NCBI GenBank assembly: GCA_027257055.1 | Contig: JAPVLO010000322.1 | Location: forward strand, 3,276,847-3,340,846 | Reading direction: 5' to 3' | DNA: 64,000 nt | DNA from: Cephalopachus bancanus | Taxonomy: Eukaryota > Chordata > Mammalia > Primates > Tarsiidae | Shown: positions 1 through 36,614 of the stretch, one piece after another | Layout: each line of letters opens with the position of its first letter | Position numbering within the stretch: the first letter of the stretch is position 1 | The notes under the pieces: model-generated | The model's input: only the letters and a program-made list of their open reading frames with translations | What the model was told of the DNA's origin: nothing | Database searches by the model: none | Translations under genes and position numbers: made by a program

Positions 1-761
1 CCTGCCTCAGTCAAGTGCCAGGTGCAGCAGATTGTGAGAAGATAACATGGTAATGTGTGCCTCCTTAAGGAGATGAGATGGGAGCTCTGGGTGCCAGGGC
101 CCAACCACTAAATTGCTATCTCTTCTTTGGGGGCATTTGTACTCACTGCTCTGCTCACAAGAACAGATCCTGCTGTCTTCTCTTCCCAACAGGCGACTTA
201 TCTGCACATCCTGTGCCAGGAGCCATGGTGATGTGCAGCTTCTTCACTTCCCAGGGGGAAAGGCTTCATTTTGCTTTTTACTTTGCCAGAGCAGCTAACA
301 ATCACCTTGGGGTTTTCTTTCTTTTAGAACGGATTTATTTGGGTCTAAGCTATTTTCCTAGATCCTTAAAGGACTCAAAGACTGGAGAAATTATTCAGCA
401 CCTAGGTGAATTGGTAGCTTTTTGTAAACATCAGCCAATCAGAGTTGATGTGATGCTTTAACTTGAATTCTTCCTCTTTGGCACTCCTCCCCTGGCCTAC
501 ATAAATCTGTGGAAAATTCTTCATAGTCTCTTTTGAGGACTTATGTGTGGCTTTTCAGGTGTACCTGTATCCTTGCAAATTCTGCATTTTATATAGGCTA
601 TGGTATGAAAAACAAGTGAGAAAACCCAGTTTATTGTAGGTCCTTACTTGTTTCTGTCAAAGGAAAAAGGCCAGGCATGAAGCAAACCCAAAGAGTTCAT
701 ATGTCTCCAAGTTGTCTAGGTCCAGGAAATGTAAATACGCATGGAGGGCAAGCTGCAATGG

Positions 762-1153
762 GCTGTTGTGCAGTGGCATGCTCACGGCCACCGCAGCCTT
801 GACCTGCTGGGCTTAGGCAGTCCTTCCCCCTCAACCTTCCAAGTAGCTGGAACTACAGGCACATGCCACCATGCCCAGCTAATTTTTTGATTTATTGCAG
901 AGATGAGGTCTCGCCAAGCTGCCCAGGCTGGTCTCGAACCTGTGGGCTCAGGCAACCCTCTCACCTCAGCCTCCCAAAGTGCTGGGATTATAGGTTTGAG
1001 CCACCACACCCAGCCTTAATTTTTTAATTTATTGTAGAGACAAGGTCTTGCCATGTAGGCCAGGCTGGTCTCAAACCTGTGGGCTCAGGCAGTCCTCTCG
1101 CCTTGGCCACCCAAAGTGCTGGGATTGCAGATATGAGCTACCGTGACTGGCTG
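762..1153 (-). mobile_element. Alu plus adjacent left-arm fragment, antisense
   Basis: An antisense Alu lacking its T-rich end (762-1015) is followed directly by a second copy of the left-arm part only (1017-1153), so the structure is three-armed. Confidence 0.85.
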
Positions 1154-1307
1154 AGATGCTTTTACTTGCTGACCGGAGCCCTCAGGGCACTTTACTTCAA
1201 GGCTGAGAATGCCTGAAATAGTTACCACATGACTCTACTGTGCCTTCACTCTGAAGATACATGGCCATAGTCAGTCACCTTTTATTCTGCAAAAGAAGGA
1301 GGAGTTG

Positions 1308-1469
1308 TGGCACATGACTGTAGTCCCAGCTACTTGGAAGGCTGAGGCAGAATGATCACCTGAGCCCAGCAGGTCGAGGATGCTGTGACTGTAAGCGTGC
1401 CACACTCCAGTCTAGGCTACAGAGTGAGACTCTTACTCAAAATAAATAAATAAATAAATAAATAAATAA
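1308..1469 (+). mobile_element. Alu right arm only, with (AAAT)n tail
   Basis: Starts at the TGTAGTCCCAGCTACTTGG segment and ends in about seven AAAT units at 1440-1469. Confidence 0.85.
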
Positions 1470-1978
1470 GGAGGAGTTGATATCTTTCAGTAAGGATCAT
1501 TTCTGTTTAAAAATTGATTTTGTATAATTATTTTAAGTAATCCATTTTGCTTTCACATTTTAATTTCTACAAATGTATTCTCTCAGTACCCACATACTCT
1601 CACATTTAGGCCATAATAACTGGTTTAATTGAGGATAATCTGTGTTCAACCATACCTATTCCTATTTCTTATACCAGAGGGTTTTCCTATCCCTTAACTA
1701 GTGATATTTTACTCAATAGGACAGAATATCTAAATGAAGGCCTAAAATTATAGACACTTTGATTTGCACACTTTTTAATTTTCACGAGATGGAAATTTTT
1801 CATTTGAACAAAAGTATGAGATATAGCACTATAGTATAACATCAATATTATAGATCAAATGTAGGAATTTAGGCATTCTAAAATGGTGCTATCCAAAATA
1901 CATGTAGAAACATTAGAGGTGTTTTAATCTGTAACCAGGGTAGACTAGTCTATTTTCTTTTTTGTTGTTTTGTTTTGT

Positions 1979-2268
1979 TTTTTTTTTTGAGTTGGAGTCT
2001 CACTCTGTCACCCCGGCTGGAGTGCAGTGGCACGCCCACAGCCACCCCAGCATCGACCTGCTGGGCTCCAGTGATCCTTCTGCCTCAGTGTTCCAAGTAG
2101 CTGGAACTACAGGTGCATGCTACCACACCCAGCTAATTTTTTTTTTAATGGTAGAGATGAGGTCACACCAAGTTGCCCAGGCTGGCCTCAAACCCACAGG
2201 CTCAGTCAATCCATTTGCTTCTGCCTCCCAAAGTGCTCGGATTATAGGCTGAGCCACCGAGCCCAGCC
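1979..2268 (-). mobile_element. Alu, complete, antisense
   Basis: Both arms from GAGTTGGAGTCTCACTCTG to GAGCCCAGCC. Confidence 0.9.
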
Positions 2269-2755
2269 ACCTTGTCTATATTCAATAAATGTTTTTCAAA
2301 AAAACAGTCAACTGTCATTATTGGTCCCATTTTGTAAAATCTAATTTTAAGTAAAAAATACTTATATTTACTTTAAAAAAAAGCGATTTGTCATTTTCAG
2401 GAAGAGATCTAATCTAAAATACTTATAGGAATCTTATTTAAAGAAAGAAGAAACATTTCTCTTCTCATCAAGAGCAATAATGTATGTAAAAGTGGTTTAT
2501 AACCGCTGAAGCACAACACACTGGTACCTCATCATCAGTTACATCTGCCCTGAAATGGTGTCATAAAACACTCTCTGAGTGCTGCTTTCTACTGGGTTGC
2601 CTGTATGGACCCCCAGGGAGCCGATCTCACTAAGCATGCAGCATCCTGGCTCTGAATCGTACACACCCAGCTTTTCCACCTGCACACAAGGAGCGCTTGG
2701 AATAAAGAACTTCCTCCATTAACTCACTCAGCTGTATTCTTTCTTGTCTCTACAG

Positions 2756-27173
<24,418 letters not shown>

Positions 27174-27377
27174 CCGTGTTGACCAGGCATCCCCTCCCCA
27201 CAAAGGGAGAAGCTACTGGATGACAAGCCCTGGGGAATGCCCGGTGCCCAGAATGATGCTGCTAGTTTTCTACCCAATGAAGTCGTTACCTCTGGTTCTT
27301 GTTTATATTGTAAAGGACTGTGCCAGACTCCCTCAGGAAGCACCCTCTCTTGATGTCACACACAGACACACATTTTC

Positions 27378-27650
27378 TTTTCTTTTTTTTTTTTTTGAGT
27401 TGGAGTGTAGTGGCACACTCCCGGCCACCGCAGCCTCAACCTGCTAGGCTCTGGCGATCTTTCCACCTCAGCCTTCCAAGTAGCTGGAACTACAGGCGTC
27501 CACTACCACACCGGCTAATTTTTTTAAATTATTGTAAAGATGAGGTCTCGCCAAGTTGCCCAGGTGGGTCTTGAACCCGCGGGCTCAGGCAATTCATTCA
27601 CCTCGGCCTCCCAAAGTGCGGGATTACAGGCTGAGCCACCAAGCCCGGCC
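27378..27650 (-). mobile_element. Alu in OSCP1 3' UTR, antisense
   Basis: Exact 14-bp flanking repeat AGACACACATTTTC (27364-27377, 27651-27664). Short internal deletion after GAGTTGGAGTG. Confidence 0.94.
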
Positions 27651-28685
27651 AGACACACATTTTCAGTGAAATATATTCTGGCCTTTAAACTGGACCTTTC
27701 CCATTTTATTCCTAATTCTATGGTAACCATCCAAATCATCCTGGACCATAGGTTTGAACCCCAGAGTCAGTAGAGGGTCACTCCTACTGTCATATTCAGG
27801 TTTACTATTTCAGCTTTTCTGTGGGGACCTACCACTCACAGATGCCTGTAAATCATAACAAAATCTTCATAGTTTCCTGGGATATATTCTGCCTTGTAGG
27901 TTATTTGAAATCAATCGTTGTTTAAGACAGTTGCCTCAGTTGGGAACCCATTAAGACTGCCTCCTCTCCCTTGCATACTAGGTACTATGACCTTAGAGGT
28001 AGAATAAGGAAGGCCACAATAGGAAACACTCATCTGGGCCCAAGCAGGGTATGTAGACTTCTGTACTTCTCTGCACATCAGTCTGTCCACATGTGATTGT
28101 GGGTTTATCCCATATGGAGATGTGTACCAACAGGATAATTTGCTTTTCAGCATGATATGTACTGCTTACCCCCAGGATCTTCCTCTGACACTTAGTGTGC
28201 TTGCCAGCTAAGACACCCAGTATCATGTGCTATGACGTCTGTCCCCCTGCCTTACCATCGGTCACCAAGCAGAGCCTCAGGTTGGGTACACAGGAGGCAC
28301 ATGTGGTGTGCCCCTTTCCCTTCCATGTACAGCCAAGCCACTTCCCCTGGCAGGATGTGGCAGGATGCCAAGTCTAATTGGGATCCATGTAAAATGTCTC
28401 TGGCCAGGGCTGCTCTTGTTAATTCAGGAAGGAGCAGTAGCCTTCTACCGCGTGTGCCCTTCTGGGACTGAGTAGCCAGCGGGTTCGGGTCCATTCAGTC
28501 CTATGGAAGGAACAGCCAGAACAGGAGAAGTGGGAGAAAAACTAAGCTGAGTTGGTCACAGCCTGAGATGGGGCCAGCTGCAAGGACCCCTGTGGCGCCT
28601 TGGGGAGGCTCAAGGCAAATACAGTTCTGGAATGGGACAGCCAGCTTACGGGCATAGGGTTTGGAGACAGAATGATAAATCACCA

Positions 28686-28691
28686 AATAAA
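28686..28691 (+). terminator. candidate OSCP1 polyadenylation signal AATAAA
   Basis: This is the first canonical hexamer after the OSCP1 stop codon, about 1.5 kb downstream. Assignment is by position only. Confidence 0.4.
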
Positions 28692-28710
28692 TTTAAGTTG
28701 CCTCCTACCC

Positions 28711-30415
28711 AGTAAAGTTACACTTCCTCACTTATAAAGACACCCCCCGCAACCCTCACAAAAAGTCTGACAAGGAGAAGAGGCATATTGTGCTGCTAAA
28801 AGCTAATTGCAGCAGATGTACAAAGGGCCTTTGGTCTTAGCCTCTTTTAAACAATTTGGCCACCATTCTGGGGGGCCTGACTGGGTAACAGGTGAAGGGG
28901 AAGGTCTGTCACAAATCTGAACTTCACTGTCTGCTCTGAGCATGTCCTGGGCCTTGGAGGTGGGCCACGAGCTGCCGGGAAGCAGCAGCAGCCTCCTCCC
29001 TCCACCTACCCCAGAGCATCTGTCCTATCATACATAAACAAGATACTGATCTCTGTAAGGCAGCTCTGTGATGAGGCAATCTGTGAGTTTCATGTCTCTA
29101 GACTTGTACAAATATTGAGAAAAACAAGTTTGTTTGCATGATGGTTCAGGGTATCCAGAGAAAGCATGGGAGCGGGGAAGAGGCAAAGAAAAAGGGAGGT
29201 AAGAATTACTCTGCCTAAATTGTGAACTGAGTACTAGAAATGTATCAGTGTTCTTTAAAACCATGGAAAAGGGGTACAAGGGTGTCATACAACAGTGCCC
29301 AGTGCACTTCAAGGGGAAGCACCCTGGTCGCATGCCTGCCCTAAATTCACCATGTCATCCTGGACTGGTTATCCTCACCAAGCCTCAGGTCCCTCAAGAA
29401 GAAAGAGAAAGAGCTCAAATCCAGAGTGCCCAGATAAGTTACTGAATTGACAGCTTCCAAGACCCTGCCCCGGGTGGGACCTGAGAATTGGAGTTGCACC
29501 CCGGCTGCCCCCACCCTGTGCTTTGGGGTAAATCTCTCTTTCAGCTCTTCTGTGACTGTAACCTCTTAGAGTGTTAGAATACCCTATAGATTCTGTAAGG
29601 CAAAGCTGTAGGAGAGCCAGAAACCAAAGGACTTTAATGGCTCCCAGAAGAAAGAGCTAACCAGAATCAGAGTGAGGGAGGAAGAAAAAAGGGGGAATGT
29701 ATCCCTCAGTTCTAAGAGGAAAGTCATCCCGTATAGTCCACATAAGTATCTAATAATTTTTAAAGGTAAAACTCACTTTTTTCCTTGGATCTAAATCTCA
29801 GTAGGTGAGAAACTAACTTCAGCATGATACCCAGGTCCTGGAGATGCCTGGATCTAAACCAGATCAGCTTCCCTCATTCATGTCCATCTGGTCTGTAACC
29901 ATCTGGTTTGTCATGCTTGTCTACATCCAGTATAGAGCCACACTGTCCCTTTTGCACCAACTCAAGCCACAAGAAACCATAGAAAGAGAAATGCAGATTT
30001 TAGAAAATTTAGCATAATATCTAATCTTCAAGGCCCAAATTAAAATCTGAAAACTAATACAACCTTTACCTATTTCTTGCTTTCTTTAAATTAAGCCCTG
30101 GATAACTCCTTTTCAGCAGCTGAATCCTGGGCATCTGACAGTAGAGGGAGTTCCAGAAGGGAGTGGGGAAAGGAAACCCCTCCAGAGTTGAATCTTTTCT
30201 GCATAGCTTCCTGATTTGATATGAAGTAAATTCTTAGTTCATACTCACTCCTATTCAAGTGAGGATGTCAAGATGCATTCCAAGGGACAATGGAAATTAT
30301 TTTGGATTATTTGATAACCTTGACACTCCTCACCGCCGCCACCACCACACACATATACATTCAAGATACTTTTTGTTTCTGACCTGTGATGCCTCTATTG
30401 ACAAAAATAACATTA
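28711..30415. other. intergenic, no gene or Alu
   Basis: Unique sequence. The longest frames are about 100 codons and show no recognisable domain. Confidence 0.4.
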
Positions 30416-30419
30416 CCTG

Positions 30420-30710
30420 GCTGGGTACAGTGGCTCATGCCTATGATCCTAGCACTTTGGGAGGTCAACATGAAAGGATTGCCTGAGCCCACAGGTTTGA
30501 GACCAGCCTAGACAATATGACGAGCCCTTATCTTTACAATAAATCAAGAGAAATTAGCCAGGCATGGAGGCACATGCCTGTGGTTCCAGCTACTTGGAAG
30601 GCTAAAGTGGAAGGATCTCCTGAGCCCAGCAGGTCAAGACTGCAGTGGCCATAAGTGTGCCACTGCACTCTAGCCTTAGTGACAGAAGGAGACTCCAACT
30701 CAAAAATAAA
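30420..30710 (+). mobile_element. Alu, sense
   Basis: Flanked by AATAACATTACCT and AATAACATCACCT. Confidence 0.9.
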
Positions 30711-30874
30711 TAACATCACCTTCCCTGTTTGTTCCTTAAAAGTCACAAAGCCCTAATTACCTTAGGTCTGGTGAAGCCACACCACAAGCACAGTTCCGAC
30801 ACAATCCTAGATGTGCACAACGGCCTCAGATTATATTATTCTGTCCTTCATTCTCTTCACAAAGCTCCTTCATT

Positions 30875-30876
<2 letters not shown>

Positions 30877-30915
<39 letters not shown>
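30877..30915. repeat. (TG)n microsatellite
   Basis: About 19 uninterrupted TG units directly before an antisense Alu. Confidence 0.95.
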
Positions 30916-30918
<3 letters not shown>

Positions 30919-30934
30919 GTTTTTTTGTTTTGTT

Positions 30935-31195
30935 TTTTAGTCAGTCTCACTCTGTCACCCAGGCTAGAATGCAGTGGCACCAACACAGCTCACTGCAGCC
31001 TTCAACTTCTGGACTCGAGATCCTTCTGCCTCAGCCCTCCCAGTAGCTGGGACTACAAATGCACAACACCATGCCTGGCTAATTTTTTATTTTTTGTAGA
31101 GACAAGGTCTCACTATGTTGACCAGGCTGGGCTCAAGCAATCCTCCTGTCTCAGCCTCCCAAAGTGCTGGAACTACAGACATGAGCCATCGTGCC
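30935..31195 (-). mobile_element. Alu, AluJ-like, antisense
   Basis: Both arms; left arm lacks a few nt around CTGGGCTCAAG. Confidence 0.87.
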
Positions 31196-31228
31196 TGTTC
31201 CCTCATATCCTTTTGAAATGTTGAGGCC

Positions 31229-31530
31229 AAGCCGGGGCATGGTGGCTCATGCCTGTAATTCCAACACTTTAGAAAACAGAGGTGAGAGGTTTGCCTGAGC
31301 CCAGGGGTTCGAGACCAGTCGGGGCAACTTGGTGAGCCCTCATGTCTACAATAATTTTTTTAAAAAAGTAGCCGGGCATGGTGGCACACGTCTGCGGTTC
31401 CAGCTACTTGGAAGGCTGAGGGAGAAGGATCACCTGAGCCCAGCAAGTCGAGGCTGCAGTGGTTGTGAGCATGCCACTGCACTCCAGCCTAGGCAACAGA
31501 GTGAGACTTCGACTCCAAAAAAAAAAAAAA
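31229..31530 (+). mobile_element. Alu, sense
   Basis: Exact flanking repeat GAAATGTTGAGGCCA (31214-31228, 31531-31545 by eye). Confidence 0.92.
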
Positions 31531-31559
31531 GAAATGTTGAGGCCAGCAGGTTTTCCAGG

Positions 31560-32620
31560 GAAGCCCTGGTGTCTGCTAAAGACATGTGGCTCGGTTTTTC
31601 CGGATAGCCTCAAGACCTCTCAGCTTAGGTTACAACTGCCTAGAAGCCAGTACTTGGTTTGTGTTGTCCTTGCATTTGTCCCTCATCCCTCCTGTCTACA
31701 CCTGCCCCCATTGGTGGCACCCAGTCCTCCTCCTCCTTCAGACTTAGCAAGTGGCTGCTCCTTCCCCTGGTGCAAAGACCCCCAGTCATGCCTTTGGCAG
31801 CTGCTTCTCCATCTTCACTGGCTTCTCGGCCATGAGGCCAGCCCGCCACACTTGCCTGCTGCCTCATTTTCCTTCCTTCCTAAACCCTGCAGCTCCTATC
31901 ACTCCACAGACTCCAACTCTCCAGGCCCCCAGCGTTGCCAAGTCCAGCAGCCTTTGTCATCCCCATTCTCCTTGACTTTCAGAAAGCTCTTAGCCCTGCA
32001 AACTCCCTTTTCTTCCTAAAACTTTCTCAACTTTGGCTTTCATGGTTTTGATCATATCACTTTCTGGTCATACCTCCTCTCTTTCCCTCTGTGCCTTCTG
32101 ATTCGGGGTTGCCCTGTGTGATACAGAGTTGGATGTATTAAGTCTGTCAAAATGGCCAGGTCAATTGTCAGATGCTCCTTATTCCACCCTTGCCTTTTTT
32201 CCCATTGCTTACCCTTATCTCCCACTCTTACTCCATTTCTCACCTTCAACCTGTTCCTTACTCTCATCCCACTGCTGGTCCCCACGTTTGACAGGTCTTG
32301 CATTCTTCTGCAAATTGTTTTACATCACTTTTTTTCAGAGACACCACTACCTGCAGCCATCACCTCTGTGCTGTGATCCCCACCCCCACCTGTGCTTCAG
32401 GCTCCCTTTCCCTGGGACAGTCCACAGCACCTCACACTTCAATGTCTAAAACCACAGTCATTTCATTTATTTAGTACATTATTTCACTCTCAAAAGGCAT
32501 GAAGAAACTTTTTAAATTAAATACAATTCAAAATGGGGCAGTTTTCCATAGAAAAGAACTGGAAACAATGGGCAGAAGTTACCAAAACTTCCTAATCTTG
32601 GAGTAGATTAGCAAAAAAAT
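31560..32620. other. intergenic CT-rich sequence
   Basis: Proline/serine-rich frames (up to 186 codons when read on from the Alu) come from CT-rich DNA. No gene is supported. Confidence 0.4.
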
Positions 32621-32626
32621 GAGAAG

Positions 32627-32902
32627 GCTGGGTACAGTGGCTCATGCCTGTAATTCCTGTACTTTGGGAGACCAAAGCAGGAAGACTGCTTGCAGGAGTT
32701 CAAGGCCAGCCTAGGCAACATAGTGAGATCTCGTCTTTACAAAAAATAAAAATATTAGCTGAGCATGGTGGCATGCTACTCAGGAGGCTGAGGCAGAAGG
32801 ACGGCCTGAGCCCAAGAGGTCGAGGCTGCAGTGAGCTGTGATTGTGCTGTCACACTCCAGCCTGGTGACAGATTGAGACCCTGACTCAAAAAAAAAAAAA
32901 AA
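32627..32902 (+). mobile_element. Alu, AluJ-like, sense
   Basis: Right arm shortened after GGCATG. A15-type tail. Confidence 0.86.
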
Positions 32903-33261
32903 TAGTGAGTTACTGGTCACTGGGGTGGTTTGAGCAGAGGTTAGGGGAGCATATAAGATTTCATTGCAGAGGGGATTTTGGCGCTGGGTGCTAAACTATA
33001 GCAGCTGACCCTAATTTTCAGGATTTTGTGATCTTCTGACAATTGGAAACAGAACCACAACAGAGCTCATCTAAAGGGAACAAAGATATTCAAGGCTCCT
33101 GGAATTAACTCATTTCAAGTGGACCCTGTACTAGTCAGAATTTTGGAGTGCAAAAAATTGAAACCAATTCTAGCTATGTAAATGGAAAAGGAATTTATTG
33201 AAATGGCATTAGGCAACTCAAAGAGTTGTCAGGAAGACTGGAAAGACATCAGAAGATGGCC

Positions 33262-33400
33262 AGAAGTCAGGCATGGTGGTGTGCTCTCAGCTACTGGGGA
33301 GGTTGGGGCAAGAGGATTGCTTGAGCCTAGGAGTTCAAGTTCAGCTTGGGCAACATAGCAAGACCCTGTCTCTAAAATATAGAGAGGAATGGGGAGGGGG
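33262..33400 (+). mobile_element. Alu fragment, sense
   Basis: Single-arm piece ending GACCCTGTCTCTAAAATA, followed by a GGAA repeat. Confidence 0.75.
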
Positions 33401-33485
33401 AGGAAGGAAGGAAGGAAGGAAGGAAGGAAGGAAGGAAGGAAGGAAGGAAGGAAGGAAGGAAGGAAGGAAGGAAAGGAAAGGAAAA
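33401..33485. repeat. (GGAA)n microsatellite
   Basis: About 19 tandem GGAA units, then GGAAAGGAAA. Confidence 0.97.
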
Positions 33486-33894
33486 ATGACTGGGAACCAA
33501 GGAAAAGTAGGCATTGGAGGAAAGAACTCCAGTACCGACATCATCCTGGAAATGAGGTAGTGAAGGATGCAGACACTGGGATGGGGTCTAAACAGTCTCT
33601 GCTGGTTTGTGTCCCTTGCTGCAAATTTTAAGTCTGATAATGCCTGAGTTTAGGTCACAAGCCCACACCTTAGCAGACAAGGATCAAAGACAATATCTGG
33701 CCCATCTGTCATGGGAAGCAAAACCCCACCTCCTGTTGAAATTCATGGAATGTCAGATTTCCCCAAATGTGGGAAAGCAGTTCAGTTACTGAATAGCCAA
33801 AAAATTAGATCTTCTCCACAGCCATCACCCCCAACCCCACCCCTCTTATTCCCGTCGGTCTCTCTGGATACCCAGTATTAAAATTTACTTTTTT

Positions 33895-34182
33895 GCCAGG
33901 TTCGGTGGCTCAGCCTGTAATCCTGTGCTTTGGGAGGCTGAGGTGAGTGGATTGCCTGAGCCCACAGGTTCGAGACCTGCCTGGGCAACTTGGCGAGACC
34001 TCATCTTTACAATAAATCAAAAAATTAGCTGGGCGTGGTAGCGCGCGCCTGTAGTTCCAGCTACTTGGAAGGCTGAGGAGGAAGGATCACTGGAGCCCAG
34101 CAGGTCGAGGCTGCAGTGGCCAGGAGCAGCCACTGCACTCCAGTCTGGGTGACAGAATGAGACTCCAACTCAAAAAAAAATT
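33895..34182 (+). mobile_element. Alu, young type, sense
   Basis: Starts after TTTGCCAGG and ends in A9. Flanked by AAATTTACTTTTTT-like words. Confidence 0.9.
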
Positions 34183-34211
34183 TTACTTTTTTTACATTTT
34201 TAAAAATTTAT

Positions 34212-34505
34212 TTATTTGAGTTGGAGTCTCACTCTATCACCCGGACTGGAGTACAATGGCATGCTCACAGCCAACGCAATCTCGACCTGCTGGGTTCAGG
34301 TGATCCTTCCACCTCAGCCTTCCAAGTAGCTGGAACTACAGGTATGTGCCACCACGCCCGGCTAATTTTTTTTTTTTTTAATTTATTGTAGAGACTAGGT
34401 CTCACCAAGTTGCCCAGGCTGGTCTCAAACCCCTGGACTAAGACAGTCCCCTGACCTTGGCCTCCCAAAGTGCTGGGATTATAGGCTTGAGCTACTGTGC
34501 CAGGC
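34212..34505 (-). mobile_element. Alu, antisense
   Basis: Both arms complete. Confidence 0.9.
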
Positions 34506-34541
34506 CCAGCGTTAAAACTTAAATCACTGACTCCTCCTCCT

Positions 34542-34676
34542 CCTGCCCACATTCCAGATGTAATCAGCCACCAAGGATTCCAACTGGCTATCTTCACTGG
34601 TCTTTAACATTCATCCTCCAGTGAAGGTAGCCAGTTGGAATCTTTGGTGGCTGATTACATCTGGAATGTGGGCAGG
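34542..34676. repeat. 59-bp inverted repeat with 17-nt spacer
   Basis: 34542-34600 and 34618-34676 are reverse complements at 57 of 59 positions. The spacer word CTTTAACATTCATCCTCC (34602-34619) recurs directly after the second arm (34678-34695). Confidence 0.95.
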
Positions 34677-34696
34677 ACTTTAACATTCATCCTCCT

Positions 34697-35084
34697 AGGC
34701 AGCTCAGTGGCTCACCCTGTAATCCCGCACTTTGGGAGGCTGAGGTAAGTGAATTGTCTGAGCCCGCAGGTTCAAGACCCGCCTGGGCAACTTTGTGAGA
34801 CTGGCTCACCCTGTAATCCTGCGCTTTGGGAGGCTGAGGTGAGTGAATTGCCTGAGCCCGCGGGTTCAAGATCCGCCTGGGCAACTTGGTGAGACCTCAT
34901 CTCTACAATAAATCAAAAAATTAGCCCGGGTGTGGTAGCGCGCGCCTGTAGTTCCAATTACTTGGAAGGCTGAGGCAGCAGGATCTCCTGAGCCCAGCAG
35001 GTTGAGGCTGGGGTGGCCAAGAGCAGCCACTGCACTCTAGTCTGGGCGACAGAGTGAGACTCCAACTCAAAAAAAAAAAAAACA
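34697..35084 (+). mobile_element. Alu with duplicated left arm, sense
   Basis: The left arm from TGGCTCACCCTGTAATCC to GTGAGAC occurs twice (about 34708-34801 and 34802-34892), then a normal right arm. Flanked by ATTCATCCTCCT (34685-34696 and about 35085-35096). Confidence 0.9.
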
Positions 35085-35449
35085 ATTCATCCTCCTTTCC
35101 ATTCCCACTGCTACCATCCTTACCTAGATCCCTGTCACCTTGTCATCACACTCATAAAGTTAGTGTTTCTCATGCAACTGTGATCTACAGTGTGGAACAT
35201 TTGGGTCTCCCAAGGTCTTCTCCCTGCCCCAACACCAAGGAGACCAGTAGGGGAGATACAATGTACATAAATAAGCATGGCAAATCTGCACACAACAAGC
35301 AAACTAGGAAAGATGTGAGTAATAGGCTATAAGGTCAGAAGAGAGACATCACTCCCACCTGGGAGTGATGAAAAGGCAGAGACAAGCATGAAGGACTGCT
35401 GAGTGGCTGAGGCTGACTAGAGGCAGGCAGTAGGTTCCAAGTTTTCTTT

Positions 35450-35722
35450 TCTTTTCTTTTGAATTGAAATGTCACTCTGTCACCCAGGCTGGAGTGCCCT
35501 GGCATGCTCATGGCCACCCCACCATCGACCTGCTGAGCTCCAGCAATCCTTCTGTCTCAGCCTTCCAAGTACCCGTTACCACACCCAACTAATTTTTTAC
35601 TTATTGTAGAGACGAGGTCTTGCTAAATTGTCCAGGCTTTCTCGAACCTGCAGGCTCAGGCAATCCACCCACATCAGCCTCCCAAAGTGCTGGGATTATA
35701 GGCTGAGCCACCAAGTCCAGCC
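35450..35722 (-). mobile_element. Alu, antisense, deletion in right arm
   Basis: Flanked by GGTTCCAAGTTTTC and GGTTCCAAACTTTC. Confidence 0.9.
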
Positions 35723-35739
35723 GGTTCCAAACTTTCATG

Positions 35740-36235
35740 TCCCTTGTTAGATGTGCAGATTTGTAGGCTCTGCTTTAGGTTCCATAGGTCTGGGGTTGGG
35801 TTAACAAGCATTCTAGATGACATTGAAGCAACCAGTTCTCACATGACACTTGAAGGAAACTCTGGTGAGAGAGCTAGGGTAGAGAACCCCAAGGAGACCC
35901 AGCTGGAAGAAAGGTTAGTATCAAATTGTGGATCCTGAAATGTCAGCACTGGAACTTCTATTCTGCTCCTTAGTTCACTAAAAGTGTTCTTAGCAGGAAA
36001 ATGATAAAATCAGAACTGCATTTTGAATATGTTGGCAAAGGATTATAAGTGGCACAAAGACCAGGGAGATAATAATTAATTAAATAAGAGGGTCTCTCCT
36101 ACGATGGAGGGAGTCAAAATAAAAAGTGAAGGATAGGCCATTGCTTTGCTAAGCCATGGTCTGACCATGTGGCTCCCTGAGCCACGGTTGCTACATTTCC
36201 CAACCTTGGCCTCCCTCCCCTACCTTGGGGAGGTG
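35740..36235. other. intergenic unique sequence
   Basis: No gene or clear repeat recognised. Confidence 0.4.
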
Positions 36236-36239
36236 AATC

Positions 36240-36241
36240 TC

Positions 36242-36288
<47 letters not shown>

Positions 36289-36289
36289 A
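36240..36289. repeat. (CT)n microsatellite
   Basis: About 24 CT units with one GT interruption. Confidence 0.95.
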
Positions 36290-36313
36290 TGTACTTTTAA
36301 AATAAACTATATA

Positions 36314-36598
36314 GCTGGGCTCGGTGGCTCAGCCTATAATCCCAGCACTTTGGGAGGCCAAGGCGAGTGAATTGCCTAAGCCCATGGGTTCAAGACCAGC
36401 CCGGGCAACTTGGCAAGACCTTGTCTCTAAAATAAATGAAAAAAATTAGCCGGCCATGGTAGTGCACGCCTGTAGTTCCAGCGACTTAGAAGGCTGAGGT
36501 GGAAGGATCGCCGGGCAACGTTGGGGTGGCCGTGAGCCTGCATGCCACTGTACTGCAGCCTGGATGATGGAGTGAGACTCCAACTCAATCAATCAATA
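36314..36598 (+). mobile_element. Alu, young type, sense
   Basis: Flanked by AATAAACTATAT on both sides. Deleted where GCCCAGCAGGTCGAGG is expected. Confidence 0.9.
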
Positions 36599-36614
36599 AA
36601 TAAACTATATTTTC

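Larger units (their letters stand above)
27174..28710 (+). other. OSCP1: probable OSCP1 3' untranslated region
   Basis: Unique sequence follows the stop codon and is interrupted by an antisense Alu (27378-27650). The first AATAAA I find downstream of the stop is at 28686-28691, which sets the inferred end. The true cleavage site could differ. Confidence 0.5.

Noticed and set aside
78..461. 127-codon open frame at the window start
   Set aside because: No recognisable domain, lies in the OSCP1 intron, overlaps another frame and has no supporting signals. Its length is unremarkable for this base composition.
31459..32019. 186-codon proline-rich frame
   Set aside because: It begins inside an Alu and continues through CT-rich sequence without any recognised motif.
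36241..36288. CT repeat as a CRISPR-like or regulatory array
   Set aside because: A plain dinucleotide microsatellite without spacers.
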